Shown: one piece after another, positions 11,411-23,980 of the stretch
Position numbering within the stretch: position 1 is the first letter of the stretch
How the letters are laid out: each line of letters opens with the position of its first letter
Assembly (NCBI GenBank): GCA_014898425.1
Contig: RCSZ01000001.1
Coordinates: 3,162,001-3,226,000 of the forward strand
Reading direction: 5' to 3'
From: Botryotinia globosa
Taxonomy: Eukaryota; Ascomycota; Leotiomycetes; Helotiales; Sclerotiniaceae
Length of the DNA stretch: 64,000 bases
Notes under the pieces: model-generated
What the model was told of the DNA's origin: nothing
Databases searched by the model: none
The model's input: the letters and a program-made list of their open reading frames with translations, nothing else
Made by a program: the position numbers and the translations under genes

Positions 11411-12671
11411 AAATACCTATGGAATATATATATAAATATATACTATCCTAATCCAATGCAATCCAATGCAATCCAATACAATCCACTCGACCCCAAACTC
11501 CGCTCCCCTCCTCCCCTCCTCCAACCACAAACCCAGCCATCAATCAAACCCAAACCCAAACTCCAACTCCCCTCCTCACCCAAAACCCACCCACCCAAAA
11601 ACCACTTACTCTATCAAGCTTCAAGCTTCAAAGATCCAAACCCTACAATCACAATCCCCCAGTCTTCCAACTCCCAACTCCCAACTTCCATCCATCCATC
11701 CATCCATCCATCCATCCATCTACTCGAATTCGATATCTATCCAAGCACGAGATTTTAATCACAAAACAAACGACCAACCAATCGACCACAGTGAAAACCG
11801 AATCTTTTACCATTTCATCTTGAAGATAAAGGTCAATCAATGGTAAGCCAACATCATTCACCACATTCAACATCTAACATCTATTCCGATCAAAGTACAG
11901 GTAAGAATAATTGATTTGAATATACACATCTCTGTATATTACATATACATCAACCTCAAAATTTCCACCTACCTACTAAAAGATAATTCATTCATCTCAA
12001 ACTTTCACGCCCCTTTTTGATATACTCTCTCAATAAGCAAGCTTGAAAAAAAAATATAACATTGAACATCATAAGGGTATTGAATTACAAAAACAAAACA
12101 AAAAACACACACGGTATAATAAAACAATATGCATAGTATTGCAGAACATCTCCCGCATCTAATGTAATGATCATTAAGAAACGGCTTCGCTTCCGATCTC
12201 TCTCTTTCAACTTGGCCCTAAAGTATCCTTTTCCTTCAGTCCATCGCTCCAATGTCCTATGTACATCGATCAGCACCTAGATATAGAATATTTTCGCTTA
12301 CAACCAAAGAGTAAAAATATATATCCAAAACCCGTCAATCATCTCCTCGTTACCAAATGCCCTGAAACTTCTTTTCGGGAATCCATCCATATTCGACCAT
12401 CAATCCAGTTTACCTTTAAAATCATATTTGAAATCATACAATGCAGTCTCATGTCTAGGAACAAGGACAGGTATGTCATAAAAGACCTTTTGAGAAACAC
12501 ACATTCTCGTGTATCCTCCATGTCCCAACGACTCCAGGCTCCATTCAAACCCAGATCCCGTACGCCAAAAAAGACCCCCGAGAAAAATTTCATGCAAACA
12601 TATCCGTTCTCAATCTTCCACATCTACCCAAAGCTTCAAGCCGTCTGAGAGATGTGAAAATATATCAACGA

Positions 12672-14359
12672 TCAAAGTTGCCTCTCACGGCTGTTACGAT
12701 TCACTATTTCTCCTGCTCTCAATAAAGCGTTGATAGGATCAAGGTCGACCTCTTCCCCGGCCATACCGTAATTATTGATTGGCTGAGGAAGCGGATTATC
12801 AATTGACCGCTTTTCGGGTCTCGCTACGTCAGATCGGCCCATGGCGTTCGATATACTTTGGGGAATTTCACTATATCTTCGCATAGGCGGCATTGTGGTA
12901 GGAAAATCCTGCGGTTGATTGACTACTAAAGTTGATTAGCTACCAGTACCTACGAAATCGATCAAGCAAGGCGGGGAAAAAAAATAGATTGCCACGAACC
13001 TTTCGGTGATTGCTGACTACCCAGTAGCGAGTTTGGGGTTGATAGAGTTGGAGGCGCCGATAAAAATGGCAAATGTCCTTCAAAGTTTCCGGATCTTGAA
13101 GGATATAATGTTGGAATTGGAAGAGCCCGATTGAAATCTGGTTCTATAGGTGTCCGAGGTCCACCGTACATGGAAGAATTACTGTTTGTGGAACTCGTAG
13201 ACTGTACCGTTGATTCCGAAGTTAGTGATGGTGGCGTAGGATTCAGATTACTTTGATAATTGCGGCGATGCTGTTTTGAATCGTTCATAATCGAATGCGG
13301 ATCTTGCGGGGCAGCAGTGATCGGACTTGATTGACTGAAGCGCCTTTCGCCAGTGGCTGCGTGTGATGTTTGTTTTCCGTTGGTCCCTTCATCGCGATGA
13401 TCTTCTCGCCAATGGTGCGCCCCTGACCCCAGCATAGACTCACGATAACCAGGAAGGACTGTTGGCATCTCAATTGGTGATCCTGGACCCATCCTTCCCT
13501 GTAGCCCTGACACGTTTGGATTACTTTGCACGGCTGACAAGTTGGATACTGGCGTCAAGGCAGCGGAGGAGGGTGAGGTTGATGGACGCCACTGAGACAC
13601 CGAAGACGCAGAGGAATCTACACGCATACGACCCATGGAAGAATCCATACCAGTTTGACTACCGCCACTGCTTGCTGTTCCGCTGCTTGCTGTACTCGCA
13701 TGGGCTTCGAGTTTGGGTCTTTTCGAAACATCCATCTCAGTCGCCAATTGTTGGTTTTGCTTTTGTTTAAAGTCGGCGAGATATTGCGAATAGTCTTTGA
13801 AACTTTGCGTTTTCTTGTATTCGGCCAATTCATTATTGTAACGCTCCTTGGCTGTGTATGCCTGGTGCTCGTATGGTTCCTTCTCGCTTGGCGATAAATT
13901 CTGCCAATTCTCGCCGACCAACTTGGCGATCTCGGTGAACGACAAGGCACGCCCTTTCAGATCTTCGCGCATTTTGTTGGAGAAGATGACGTATGCCGAA
14001 GGAGGCCGCTCTGGTGCACTCTCGTCTGGTTTGGGATGTCTCCTATACTTTCTCTTTGCTCCGTGTGGCCCACTGCTCCCCTCCTTCGCGTCTCTCCCTG
14101 CGGGTTTCGGTTCGTCTCCATGGTTATCGGGTGTTGTGCTAGTCGGAGATGCAAGAGCCCTATCCGACGATAGACCCCGTGAATTAGCGATCTTCCTCTG
14201 GAGTCTCCGACGATGGCCGAGTTTCACACCGAGAGCATCGAAGTCGGATTCCGTGATGTCGAGTATTGTATCCCATGTATCAAACCCCTGCTCGACGAAG
14301 TTGAGGAGGTAATGAGAGATGCCCAACTCCGCAAAGATTTCCGACAACTCAGTCGTCAT
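12672..14359 (-). CDS. SAM-domain plus HMG-box DNA-binding protein
   Basis: Two exons on the minus strand: 13000-14359 and 12672-12925; intron 12926-12999 (donor GTTCGT, branch GCTAAT, acceptor TTTAG). The product is 537 residues. Residues about 1-58 form a SAM domain (LSEIFAELGISHYLLNFVEQ, LGVKLGHRRRLQRKI), and about 116-184 form an HMG box (PERPPSAYVIFSNKM, GENWQNLSPSEKEPYE, KERYNNELAEYKKT). A basic stretch AKRKYRRHPK precedes the box. The remainder is Ser/Pro/Gln-rich, as in transcription regulators, ending in DPINALLRAGEIVNRNSRER. SAM+HMG architecture is known for fungal regulators of sexual development and for mitochondrial-nucleoid HMG proteins; which applies cannot be decided here. The intron was accepted because the read-through form ends in a short spurious tail, whereas splicing joins a sensible reading frame. 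The upstream region is unusually long and repeat-rich. Confidence 0.88.
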
Positions 14360-15837
14360 ACAGCAGGCTGCCTCTGGATCTTTGTGTCCAGAAATGTTGG
14401 TGGGAGTTTTGCCAATTTCCTACGATAAGATGCCCTTTCCACCTATGACGAAGAATTATTTTGGTGTTTCGAATTGCGGATTTTCGTATTAATCTCTAGC
14501 TTGGAGGCTGTGTTGTATATGGGATCCCTCAGAAGGTTGCGGAGATGTAATATCTCTCTGTGATGCCAATAACTGGTTCCTTCATAAAGCGATTGAGAGG
14601 AGAGAACGTGGTCCAAGGAGTGAGGATCAGATGCAATATTGACCATGAAGGTTTGTCCACTCTCCCGTCCTTATCATGTAGTTTCAGTGTTCAAGGGTTG
14701 TTGATTGACTATTGAGATACGAAGACAAATGTGAATGTGACTCGAAGTGTGGTGATTTATGAAGATGGTATTTCAAAGGGTTACTTTGCGGAATACGGTT
14801 TGAATGACAAGAGCTTGGTGGAAGCGGGATCAGATGAAAAGAATGATCTCGATCAAGATACTTGGACTGCTGCTCTTCCTGCAATGCGTTACTTCACATC
14901 AGTATTAGCCAGAAATTGATGCGGGGCCTAAAGCATAGTATTCTCATAAATATTCCCAGGTGCCATGCGAGATCGACGGTGGTTTGTAGATGTGACTGGT
15001 GGAGGGGCAAGCCGAGGGCAGGCAAATGTTTGAGAAGTATGGAAGTATACCTGCTTCGGAGAATCGAAGAATGGCTAGGTAGTTGGACAGTGTCAGAGTA
15101 CCTCAGCAGTGGGTCGTGAATCTTGAATGATGGTAAGAAAGAATTTATTCCCACGGTGGAGTAATGGGAAGATGGGAGCTGGTGGCCGAGGGAAATCGAT
15201 TTCGGTAAAATTCTAGGAGTGTATAAAAAGGTGGATAGGATAGGATGATGGATGGGTAAGATGAAGAACGGGATAGATGCGATCGAGTCGAGAGATGCGA
15301 TTCATTCGATTCAATCGATTCATGCGTGTATTGTACGAGCGAGCGCTAATTGAAGAACAGAAGAGACTTTGAATGGGTATTCGGGTATTGGAAATTGTGT
15401 AGTGAAGATGTACGCATGTATGATGGTATGATGGTATGATGGTATGATGGTATTGGAAGGGATTGAATGGCTCTGTGATGTGAAATATCAAGTAGCGGGC
15501 GAATGATGGTATCTTGAGAGAAGTATAAATAAATGATGGATGTTAAAAAAGAGAGGGGGGAGGGGGGGGGGGGTAATAATGAATCAAAAATTACCCAAGA
15601 AGGTATATAAAATATATAAAAGAAGATTCAAGGAAGAAGAAGGTTTGAGAAAAGGACTATAAACAAACAAAATTATTAAATAAATGAAAGAAATAAAATA
15701 GAATAGAATAAAAATAGGCGTCTTCGTTGCTTATGCCTGAATGGTTTCTTGAAGGTGTTGTTTTTCTTGTTTTGTATTTTTCCTTTGCTTTCCTTTCCTT
15801 TCCTTTCTTGCTGGTAGGGAGGAGGGAGGAGGGAGGA

Positions 15838-15843
15838 GGGAGG

Positions 15844-15880
<37 letters not shown>
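15838..15880. repeat. (GA)n dinucleotide tract with flanking GGGAGGA copies
   Basis: A run of about 17 GA units follows GGAGGGAGGA-type purine repeats, giving about 70 nt of uninterrupted purine on the plus strand. Such tracts can adopt triplex structure and are common in fungal upstream regions. Confidence 0.9.
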
Positions 15881-17007
15881 CGAGATCTGGGTATAAATTT
15901 CTATATGACGAGTGGATGAAAGTAAGTCGAATGAGTGGGTTTGACCACAGGAACTAGGCGTGGAAGAGAGGACTGAGACTCGGAGAGAAGTGAGAGGACC
16001 AAAGACTATGGACTATGGACTGTGGACTGTGGACTATGGACTATGGACCAAGGACTATGGACCAAAGACTATGGACCAAGAACCAAACCCAAGAACCAAA
16101 CTCAAGAACCAAACCCAAGAACCAAATACGATAAAACTGATGATGGATAAAATATAAAAGAGGAGCTTATTTTACGATGCTGGGTACCGGGCAGGTGAGT
16201 ACGGTATCAGAGGTGGAAAGGATGTGAGGCGTGTGAGGCGAGTGAGGCATGAGGTGAAAAAGAATGAAGAAAGAAAGAGAATTTTCAATTTTCCAAACAA
16301 CCTGCACCGTGGACGGTTGTCATCGAGATTCACCTGGCTGACTCATCATACTTTGACGATGCAGCCCCAATAAATGGTCCGAATCTTGAGAAGGGAGAGA
16401 AGGGAGAGAAGCACAATTCGCACAATTCACCGATGCCACATTTGTTTTCTCGATTCGCATTCCGAGCATCATCAAACGCTAAGGGACATGGGGATCCCGT
16501 TGGAAAAAATAAATCAAAAATTTGCTGCATTTTTTTCTTTCTTTTCTTTCTTTTCTTTCCTTTTCTTTTCTTTTCTTGCCTTTCAAGGATGGTGAGAGAT
16601 GTGGAGCTTTGCCTATTGGGGTAAAGTATTACCGACTGGGTAATATTACAAGTGAACACCTACTTGGGTGGGTGGGGAGGTAACCTCAGGTAAGTGAGGA
16701 AGTGAAGGAAGTGAGGAGGTGAGTAGGTGAGTAGGTGAGAGGTGAGTAGGTACTAGGTACGAGATGTCTTGATGAAGAAGTATTTTATCATCTACCTAGT
16801 AGGCGGGTAGTATGATTGATGGATATTGGATTGCCTAGTATGGTCAATATTTATATATAATATATAAATAGGTATATAATATAAAAATATATAATATATA
16901 AACTAAATACTAGTGCCATACGTAGGTGGGTGGGTTGAACTTGACAGATAGATAGATAGATAGATAGAGGAGATATCTAGGTAGATGTCGCCATCTCCTG
17001 ACAGAAG

Positions 17008-17038
17008 TGTACAGTCTCGAGAGTCTCGAGACTGTACA
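17008..17038. repeat. Perfect 14-bp inverted repeat with 3-nt spacer
   Basis: Left arm TGTACAGTCTCGAG at 17008-17021, spacer AGT, right arm its exact reverse complement at 17025-17038. It lies in noncoding DNA with no transposon-like flanks recognised. Confidence 0.9.
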
Positions 17039-19033
17039 GTGTAGACGGACGCATTCTACCGGCACCCATTCATTCATGGATGTATCGTATCGACTTTTTA
17101 CAACAACCTCCCTCATACAATAACAAAAGGTAGATGAGTAGAACGTACTACATACGCAGTAAGAAGCATCACCTGCATGCATCTGATTCTTAGATATTAC
17201 TGCAGATATTATATATTAGATATTTGAACCTCGGACCATCTCCGAAGCGGCATTCCACATGAGAGAGTGTAGTATCTACCTCCCTAGTATGTACTTACTA
17301 CCTATCCTCCGAGAGACTTGTCATTTCCCCAGTCAGGTTATTATTAGCACTCGAGAACTTATAAGTAATATAAGTTATAACATACACCTTGCAGCTTTTA
17401 CCACACGCGCAAAACTCCTACTCTATGTGGTTAGAGGAGCAGAGTACAAGAATGGTAGCCATCTAGATTGTAGAGACGGTCATTCTAGAGCTTTCAATCT
17501 TTCCTTCTTTCCATCATTCCACCATTCCACCATTCCATCATTCCATCTTTCCTTCTCCCACTCCCACTCCCACTCCCACTCTCACTCTTCCATCAATTCT
17601 CCAATGTCAAGACTCCATGCTAACATGGTAATTGTGAAACAACCATGTGGCAATTACTCTTCGTCAACCCAGAGATTCCACGTCGATGTAGAGAAAAGGC
17701 ATCGAGCATGGCTGGATAGATGGATGGATGTGTAAGATTGGGACTCATATTACTTGACCCCCCTACCTCTACAGGACGCACCTAGGTCGATGATATAAAA
17801 GGTATCGGGATTGGAGTGGAGGAGGATCGAATGACGATACAAAGTATTTCGTGGCCGTGTGAATACCGGTAGTGGGGTTAGTGTGGATGAAGTAAGGCAA
17901 TGGTTCATTGTAGACCAATCAATTTTCCCATCGTCGATGTCGCTTGCTTGCTCACTTGAGTCATTGCGGTCCACCGTATTCTCACGGAAGGGAAGTTGGA
18001 ACGCTCTTTGTATGTTGGAAGGGTAATTAGTAAGTCATGAAAAACACCGACATTCGAAATTGATATCCGTTTCTCCCAAATGGCATAGTTACTACCCATA
18101 GTTACTACCTACATAGTACCTACGAGCTTACCTATATAACATCTTTACTACGTACCAAAATACGACTAGGTAGGTATATCACCCCCAAGTTCCAACCCAA
18201 GTAACAAGACAAGTAGGTAGGCAGTGTACTTTAACTTCCACGTGTATTCCATACTAAATTTCGTCTAGTGAGGTAAAACTGTTTCGCCCTATCAAACCTT
18301 TCCAAACCCTCTCAACAGCACGCACGCTGTCAAGAATTATACTTTTATTCCATTACTCGTGACATTGGCTGCCAAGCAGGGAAGCAGGGAAGCAAGGGAG
18401 CAAGGGAGCAAGCCATCGAAAATGCGATCCTTCATCTTACCTGTCTATTCAAATATCCATATGCATTTCCATGTTCATGTTCATTCCCATATCTTGTCTC
18501 TTTCCCTCTTCACCTCTTCACCTCTTTACCTAGCGAGCCTAGGTAGGTAGGTACACCTCATGATTCGAAAGACCATGAAAGAAACCCATCGGGTTACACA
18601 AGATGAGAGAAAGATGAAAGTCGGCGTCGGAATGTTTCTCCTATGAATAAACGAGATCGATGATCGGAGATACAGTAGATCTTTATATAACCACCAGCAA
18701 TAATAATTATCTTCGATCTGTATCGGCGTCATGGATTTTATTTCATTGCTTATGTTGTGGAAGTGTACTCTGTACACATGAGTACTAGGGATGTACTATA
18801 TATGTACTATATCTGTACTATATATGTACTATATCTGTACTATATATGTACTAAATAGGTCACTAGATTGTCATGGACAGATCTTGATTGATGATTACAA
18901 TTACAATTACTATCCAATGTATCCATCGACCCTACCATCCACCTCTTACTTGAGCATTGGTAGCAACTTGGAATGCCACTCTTTGTAAGATTACCAAGTA
19001 CGAAGTGCAAGCAATGAATATGAGTGACAACTG

Positions 19034-19082
19034 GGCAAGAGGCAAGAGGCAAGAGGCAAGAGGCAAGAGGCAAGAGGCAAGA
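19034..19082. repeat. Heptamer array (GGCAAGA)7
   Basis: Seven perfect copies. Further on, at 19093-19121, there are four TCCCATG-type copies. It lies upstream of the small coiled-coil gene. Confidence 0.95.
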
Positions 19083-19464
19083 TAAGGTAATGTTCCAATG
19101 TCCCATGTCCCATGTCCCATGAAACATGGCATTGTGGTACGATGCAAAAGGTTATTTCTTGGTCACCCCATTTACACATTGGCCCATTGACATCGACAGA
19201 AACCCCCATTTACCTACGAAAGATCGGTCTCGTATCTACGCCGTCCATCAAAGTCGATTCGATGCCTGCTTTTCCATTTCGGGTCCAAGCGAACTTATAT
19301 TACATATAACATTCCCAGCTTAAAACAATCCGATTGCCGACGCCAAGTAATTCAGTACTAGGTAGGCGAGCTGACCATCATACTGGATAAGTGATAACGC
19401 ACCGTGCTTCCGAAACTTCCCCAAGTCCTAAGAACGATAGTGATTCAATCAAATCACAAACATA

Positions 19465-20190
19465 ATGTCTTCATCGAACAATCACACAAAGGACGTTTCC
19501 GAAAATGGTCATGTTGCCACCTCAGAGGCGGATTTAGCCCAGGTATGTTGATCAGCATTACTCTATTTTCCACCTGTTCTGCTTCTTGAGTCATTTCACC
19601 ACCCAAAATGTCTTTGCGTACCTGCGTGTCCACATACACCGTCCGGATGCTTCCTGTCCGTTCGCAGATTCCCGTGTGATCCATCATGTACTTTTAGATT
19701 TCCTCACCCTTTTCCCATGGGCATTGTCGAAAATTGAATGCGAAAATCCGTTTCGGAGAGAGAATCCCATGCTGAACTTTCACGCCCCCAACAGTCCAGA
19801 ACTGCATCTGAAGACCCCTGTCTAACCATTCCCCGATTCTAGGCCTTCAAAGAACTTCAACGTGCGTTTTCCACCAATGGTTTCTAGTCCTGGTCTTCCC
19901 TTTTCGTTGTACCTTCTGCCACGCGACCCTGAATATTAGACATGCGTCTCTTCACCTGGTCCGCATAACTCACAAATCGTTGTCTATCGAATGACCCCCT
20001 GACAACGCGATTTCTAGGCGGCGAAAAGACTGCACAGATGCTCGAATCGAACCTCACCAACCTCGAAAAGAAGATAGACGACCTCCTAGCGAGCTTCGAG
20101 GCTCAGGGCTCGGCGCAGCCGGAGACGACTCCGCATGCTGCCACTAGCAATCAGGAGAAAACAGCCGAAAGTGGTCACAAGGAGTCTTGA
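19465..20190 (+). CDS. Small coiled-coil protein, function unknown (three exons)
   Basis: Exons 19465-19542, 19843-19861 (only 19 nt) and 20018-20190; introns 300 nt (donor GTATGT, branch CTAAC, acceptor TCTAG) and 156 nt (donor GTGCGT, acceptor TCTAG). The spliced product is 89 residues. It has a polar N-terminus MSSSNNHTKDVSENG, then a helical heptad-like core LAQAFKELQRGEKTAQM and LESNLTNLEKKIDDLLASFE, and an acidic/polar tail ending GHKES. Amphipathic spacing of Leu in the core suggests a coiled coil of about 40 residues. I do not recognise the family and assign no function. The reading is supported by phase-consistent splicing at all four sites and by a CTAAC branch point; both introns are long for this genome, so exon 1 and the microexon are less certain than exon 3. 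Confidence 0.68.
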
Positions 20191-21529
20191 ATCCGGGGTC
20201 TAGATGCTTCATGTACCGATGTCTCGTTGGCGCTCCTTATGTCTTGCGTCGAGACGTGCATGGAGATGAGGGTCTTGCTGCCTTGGCTGCAATTCCAAAT
20301 GCCCCTAGTTCCTGTACCGCCGACTGATCTTTTACCTTGGTGCTGCGACTGTGAGATGTGCAGATACCTAGACACCAGGGTCCCCACCCAACAAGTCAAT
20401 GACCAGATTCTACAAGGGGAATACATTTGGATTTTTTTTGATGCAAGTCATGATGTTAGCATACAATCTAGAGAACCCAAAGAAATTTCTTAGTATCGAA
20501 TTGTATCCTCCTGTGCTCTCACTTGTCTGATCTCCACGTTGCAATATTGGAAGACTGCCTTTTCTCGTCTTGGCTACACACAGCTGAGTAGGTAGCAATC
20601 TCTTCGCTCTGTCATGTACCATTCCCATTCTTCTTGGAGTCATGAAGAATATGTTTGATTTGAAATCCTATGCTATGCTATCCATCTCTCCACCCCTCTG
20701 CTATCCCATCATCTTGAGCATGAATAAAATGGAAAAAATGCAATATTTTATCTCAAACCTCGGTGGCACAGGAAAGAATTCCATTACATTCATGCGAACT
20801 GTTTTCTCCAATGTGTCCAAAATTTCTACAATGATGCGGATGAGAAGCAGCTTGTGCTGATCTGATTCCCACCCCTTTATAGGTATATATATAGTAAATG
20901 TATACACACCAATCTTTCTCTTGTTTCTTGTGGTTTTGGGATTTGGTTGTATTTGGAATTTTGTTTTCTTTTCCTCTTTTCCCTTTTTCTCTTCTCTCTT
21001 CTTCGGCTCATCGTATCTAGATTCTAGCTAGTTTCTATCTACACCGCATTCGTGGAATATGATATGGGTATCTTTGTATAGATTCGCAGAACCCCCATTC
21101 TGTAAGTGTGAGAAGTACCTAGGTAGACGCTGTGATTTGTTTCTTTTGAGCGTGTAGGTTATCCAGTTGTTTGCACTATGCTATGCTATGTACAATACAC
21201 AATACAGCACGGGACTGGATTGAGCCCGTATCATTTTAGATTGGTGGATATCGTTCGTCTATTCTGTCGCCTGCCAGATTTGCAGATAACCTTGGGAGGG
21301 TTTATATTTCACATGCTGCATGAAAATGAAGAGAAAGGAAAGGGATTTCTGTTGAATTAACAAGATTGGCATGGCATGGTCTGTTTGATTTCGCAGCTTG
21401 GTTGCTATCTACAATGTTGGAGGTGGAGGATCTGGACATTATATAAAACTCCGGACTGCAATTCCTCGCTCTTTTTTATTTACACCTCGTTATCCTTCTA
21501 CTCTAGTCTACCCGTACTGCTTGAGTAGT
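20191..21529. other. Convergent intergenic region
   Basis: 3' flanks of the small coiled-coil gene (+) and the acetyltransferase-like gene (-). T-rich stretches near 20,930-21,010 and several short frames are present, none convincing. No gene is supported. Confidence 0.5.
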
Positions 21530-23203
21530 TTATGCCCCTAATCTAATCTTCAAAAACTTCTGCAATCCTTCCATCACCTCGTCCTCCACGCCACCTTTCT
21601 GCCATGTTAGACTAATGACCAATGGTCCCCCTTCGAGATTCACAACATTGCATCCGATCGGGGCACCGAATACCATTCCGCATTGAGAAAATATGAGTCC
21701 ATCGAGTTTTAAAGAGGGCTCTTGGGGAACTTTATTCAATCTCACCACGCCAAGGTTCGATAGTTCGTAGGTTTCTGAGCGCTCTGCCGACATTCCCGCG
21801 AGGCAGTAAGCTTCCAAATCAGCAATCTTGGCGACGTTTCGCAAGTGTGGGACGCCGCCTCGGGCTTCGATTCTTTGCAGATCTGCCGAGATCTCCTGTG
21901 TTATCTGACGTCCCATGCTGGCAATCAGTGCTTCTTCTGGTGATTCGTCTCTCGCATGACGGAGTCTGTCGAGGAGTTCGGCGTCCCACGTGGTGGTTAT
22001 GAAGGCGACGTGGTTTGCGACTTCGCTCAGTGCGAGCTTGCTAAATTTCCGCAGCGAGTATGGCGTGTGAGCCTTCAGACCAAGTTGGTCATTTGTCACG
22101 ACGGCGCGCGCGAGATAGCTGGTGATTAACCCGTGCAGATGGCCCGTGACGGTGATTTTCAGCCGGCGACTCGTTTCTAATACTCGCTGGACCTTTTCTG
22201 GGGGAATGGTCACGAGCAGGACGAGAGATTTGTAGGATTCGATGGTGGGCATGTTGGGGAAGTTTCCTGCCCATATCTTTGCTTCTTTCTTGTCTGTGAG
22301 AGGTGCTGTGTTGGGTGTGAAGGACTCGTATCCTGGGGGACTGATCTTCATCGCATCTTCGATGGCTATTGGTTTCCCTATGGTGTCTGGTACCTTGTAC
22401 GGCCACTGCGCCCTACTTTTCTGAACAGTTTCTACTGTAGCTAGTGATAATTGCTCATGCAAAGTCCGTTGAAAAGACGCACAGCTTAATCCATCGGCAA
22501 TGGCGTGATTCGCTACAAAAAGTATGTAGACCTTGCAAGTCTCATCTTCCATCTCGTGAACGAAGACACGAAGTTTCCACGCAGGTTGAGTTTCCTGGTC
22601 CTGGAAAAGCTGCTCGTGAGAAGCGCCTAGCTCTTCGCCAATACGCTCTTCCTGGGATTGGGCATCGCTGCTGGTGTCTAGAGCGGAGATTGATACGAGA
22701 TCGTCCCAGGAGATTTGGGAAAGTCTTTTGAAGCGGGCGGGGAGATTGTGGCTTTTTGAGCCGGGGAGCAGACCGTAACAGAGTGAGGGGTGCTCTTCTA
22801 TGGTTTTGCTGAGAGCATGTTGGAGGCGGGAAATTAGTTCTTGCGTCGCATTGGGAGTGGTAGGTGTGAAAGTGTAGTAGGATGTCACGGCGCAGGAACG
22901 GTAGAGACCTAGTTGGTGACGGACGGAGTAGTAGTTTCCGAGAAGTCCTGAGGTTTGGTTAGTTGAGTGGTTTACTTTGATTACTTGGCTGGATTAGATG
23001 GGATTGGATTGTTGTTGGCTGTTTTTCCTGGTGTTTTTCTTTCCATGTGATTTGGTTTATAATATTTTGTCTCGTTTGATGCTTGGGTAACATGATTTTT
23101 GGGGTTGGTTGTGTGAAGGTGATGCTAAACGGGATGGGGTATACGAATTGGGGAGTTGAAAATGAGATCGCAACGCACCTGCTGGGAAGGTATTGGTTTC
23201 CAT
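21530..23203 (-). CDS. Alcohol acetyltransferase-like acyltransferase
   Basis: Two exons on the minus strand: a 25-nt first exon 23179-23203 (METNTFPAG) and 21530-22947; intron 22948-23178 (231 nt, donor GTGCGT, branch CTAAC, acceptor CCTCAG). The product is 480 residues. The N-terminus then reads GLLGNYYSVRHQLGLYRSC, matching the start of the AATase family (PF07247), and the acyltransferase catalytic motif HxxxDG appears as NHAIADGLS (His156, Asp160). A second conserved patch near the C-terminus reads LDGLIFSQCGMVFGAPIGCNVV. The family transfers acetyl groups to alcohols or related acceptors and shares the BAHD/condensation-domain fold; the substrate is unknown. The open frame without the first exon would begin at a GTG, so an upstream exon is required. 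It is head-to-head with the HET gene over about 780 bp. Its coding DNA is GC-richer than its surroundings. Confidence 0.85.
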
Positions 23204-23980
23204 TGTATTGTGATCTAAGCTGACTATTCGATGCGATGAGTCAATGGACTATGAAGAAACGAATCAGTCTTCCTTGAGCTCGTGAGGAAAATCAAATGTT
23301 ACATACTCTTCTCAGTGTTTGATCAATCGAGCTCTTGGGAATTGTATGACTCCGATGCGTTGCGATTCGTATTCGTGAATCTTACCGCCTTGGGCAGAAC
23401 AGGGGGTTGTCGTGCATGCATCTAGATAAGATACGCACCTACATAGCGAGGTAACCCAACGATGAATCATACATAATTTTGGGAATGGGGGGAGTTTGTT
23501 CTCAGGTAATGCAATATCGGTAGGATATTGAGATATCTATCGATTGATGATAGAGGGCAAGTATGGATAGAACTCTTTATTCTGTGGATGTACTAATACT
23601 GTGTGATGTGTTTACAGTCTGTATTTGGGGTTCGTGGCAATAGGTAGGTTATGCTTCTCGAAAGATTGCCTTGTCACCTTGTCACTTCATCTATTCCCTG
23701 TATGCTTATTTATTACTAGACTGAATTGTGCGATCGTCTCCACGTTGTAGGGAGCGGGGAACGCGGTTAAATTTGATTGCATATATCACTACACTGCTAC
23801 TTAAGCGCTCAGTGGGATAATAAGCGGTTGATCGTACAACACTCAACTTACTATTTCATGATTCTCATAAGGTTATACTTCCTAGCTCTCTTATTCATTT
23901 TCGTGGGCTCACAAGAGAATGCTAAAGTAGGTATTCTTGTATGCACCAATCTTTCTCATCGTGGAGAGAGAACTTTGTGA
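23204..23980. promoter_or_regulatory. Divergent promoter region, acetyltransferase-like / HET gene
   Basis: A 777-bp spacer between divergent start codons. It contains AT-leaning sequence and short GGTAGG repeats; a short upstream frame at 23,777-23,980 ends directly before the HET ATG and is probably leader. No defined operator is recognisable. Confidence 0.4.

Larger units (their letters stand above)
9617..12671. other. Repeat-rich intergenic region
   Basis: Three kilobases between MRI1 (+) and the SAM/HMG gene (-). It contains (CTGT)n near 10223-10250, a long nonamer array at 10938-11292, an (ACACAT)n tract at 11361-11410, and (CATC)n at 11688-11720. Sequence 11440-11850 is C/A-rich and G-poor on the plus strand. 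Open frames here are repeat translations or unsupported. One short candidate first exon (ATG at 11840) is noted under findings. Confidence 0.55.
14360..19464. other. Long upstream/intergenic region with many simple repeats
   Basis: Five kilobases between two divergent genes. From about 14,700 to 16,300 the plus strand is G/A-rich, meaning C/T-rich on the sense strand of the SAM/HMG gene, as in long fungal 5' leaders. Tracts include poly-G near 15,547-15,573, GGGAGGA/GA runs at 15,810-15,880, GACTATG/GACTGTG copies at 16,003-16,070, AGAACCAAACCCA copies at 16,078-16,125, (CTTTT)n at 16,530-16,575, (GATA)n at 16,946-16,968, TGTACTATAT copies at 18,790-18,852 and the heptamer array at 19,034. 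No coding gene is supported. Confidence 0.55.

Noticed and set aside
11456..11846. Overlapping Pro/Ser/His-rich plus-strand frames
   Set aside because: Open only because the strand is C/A-rich and contains CATC repeats; two overlapping frames are equally open.
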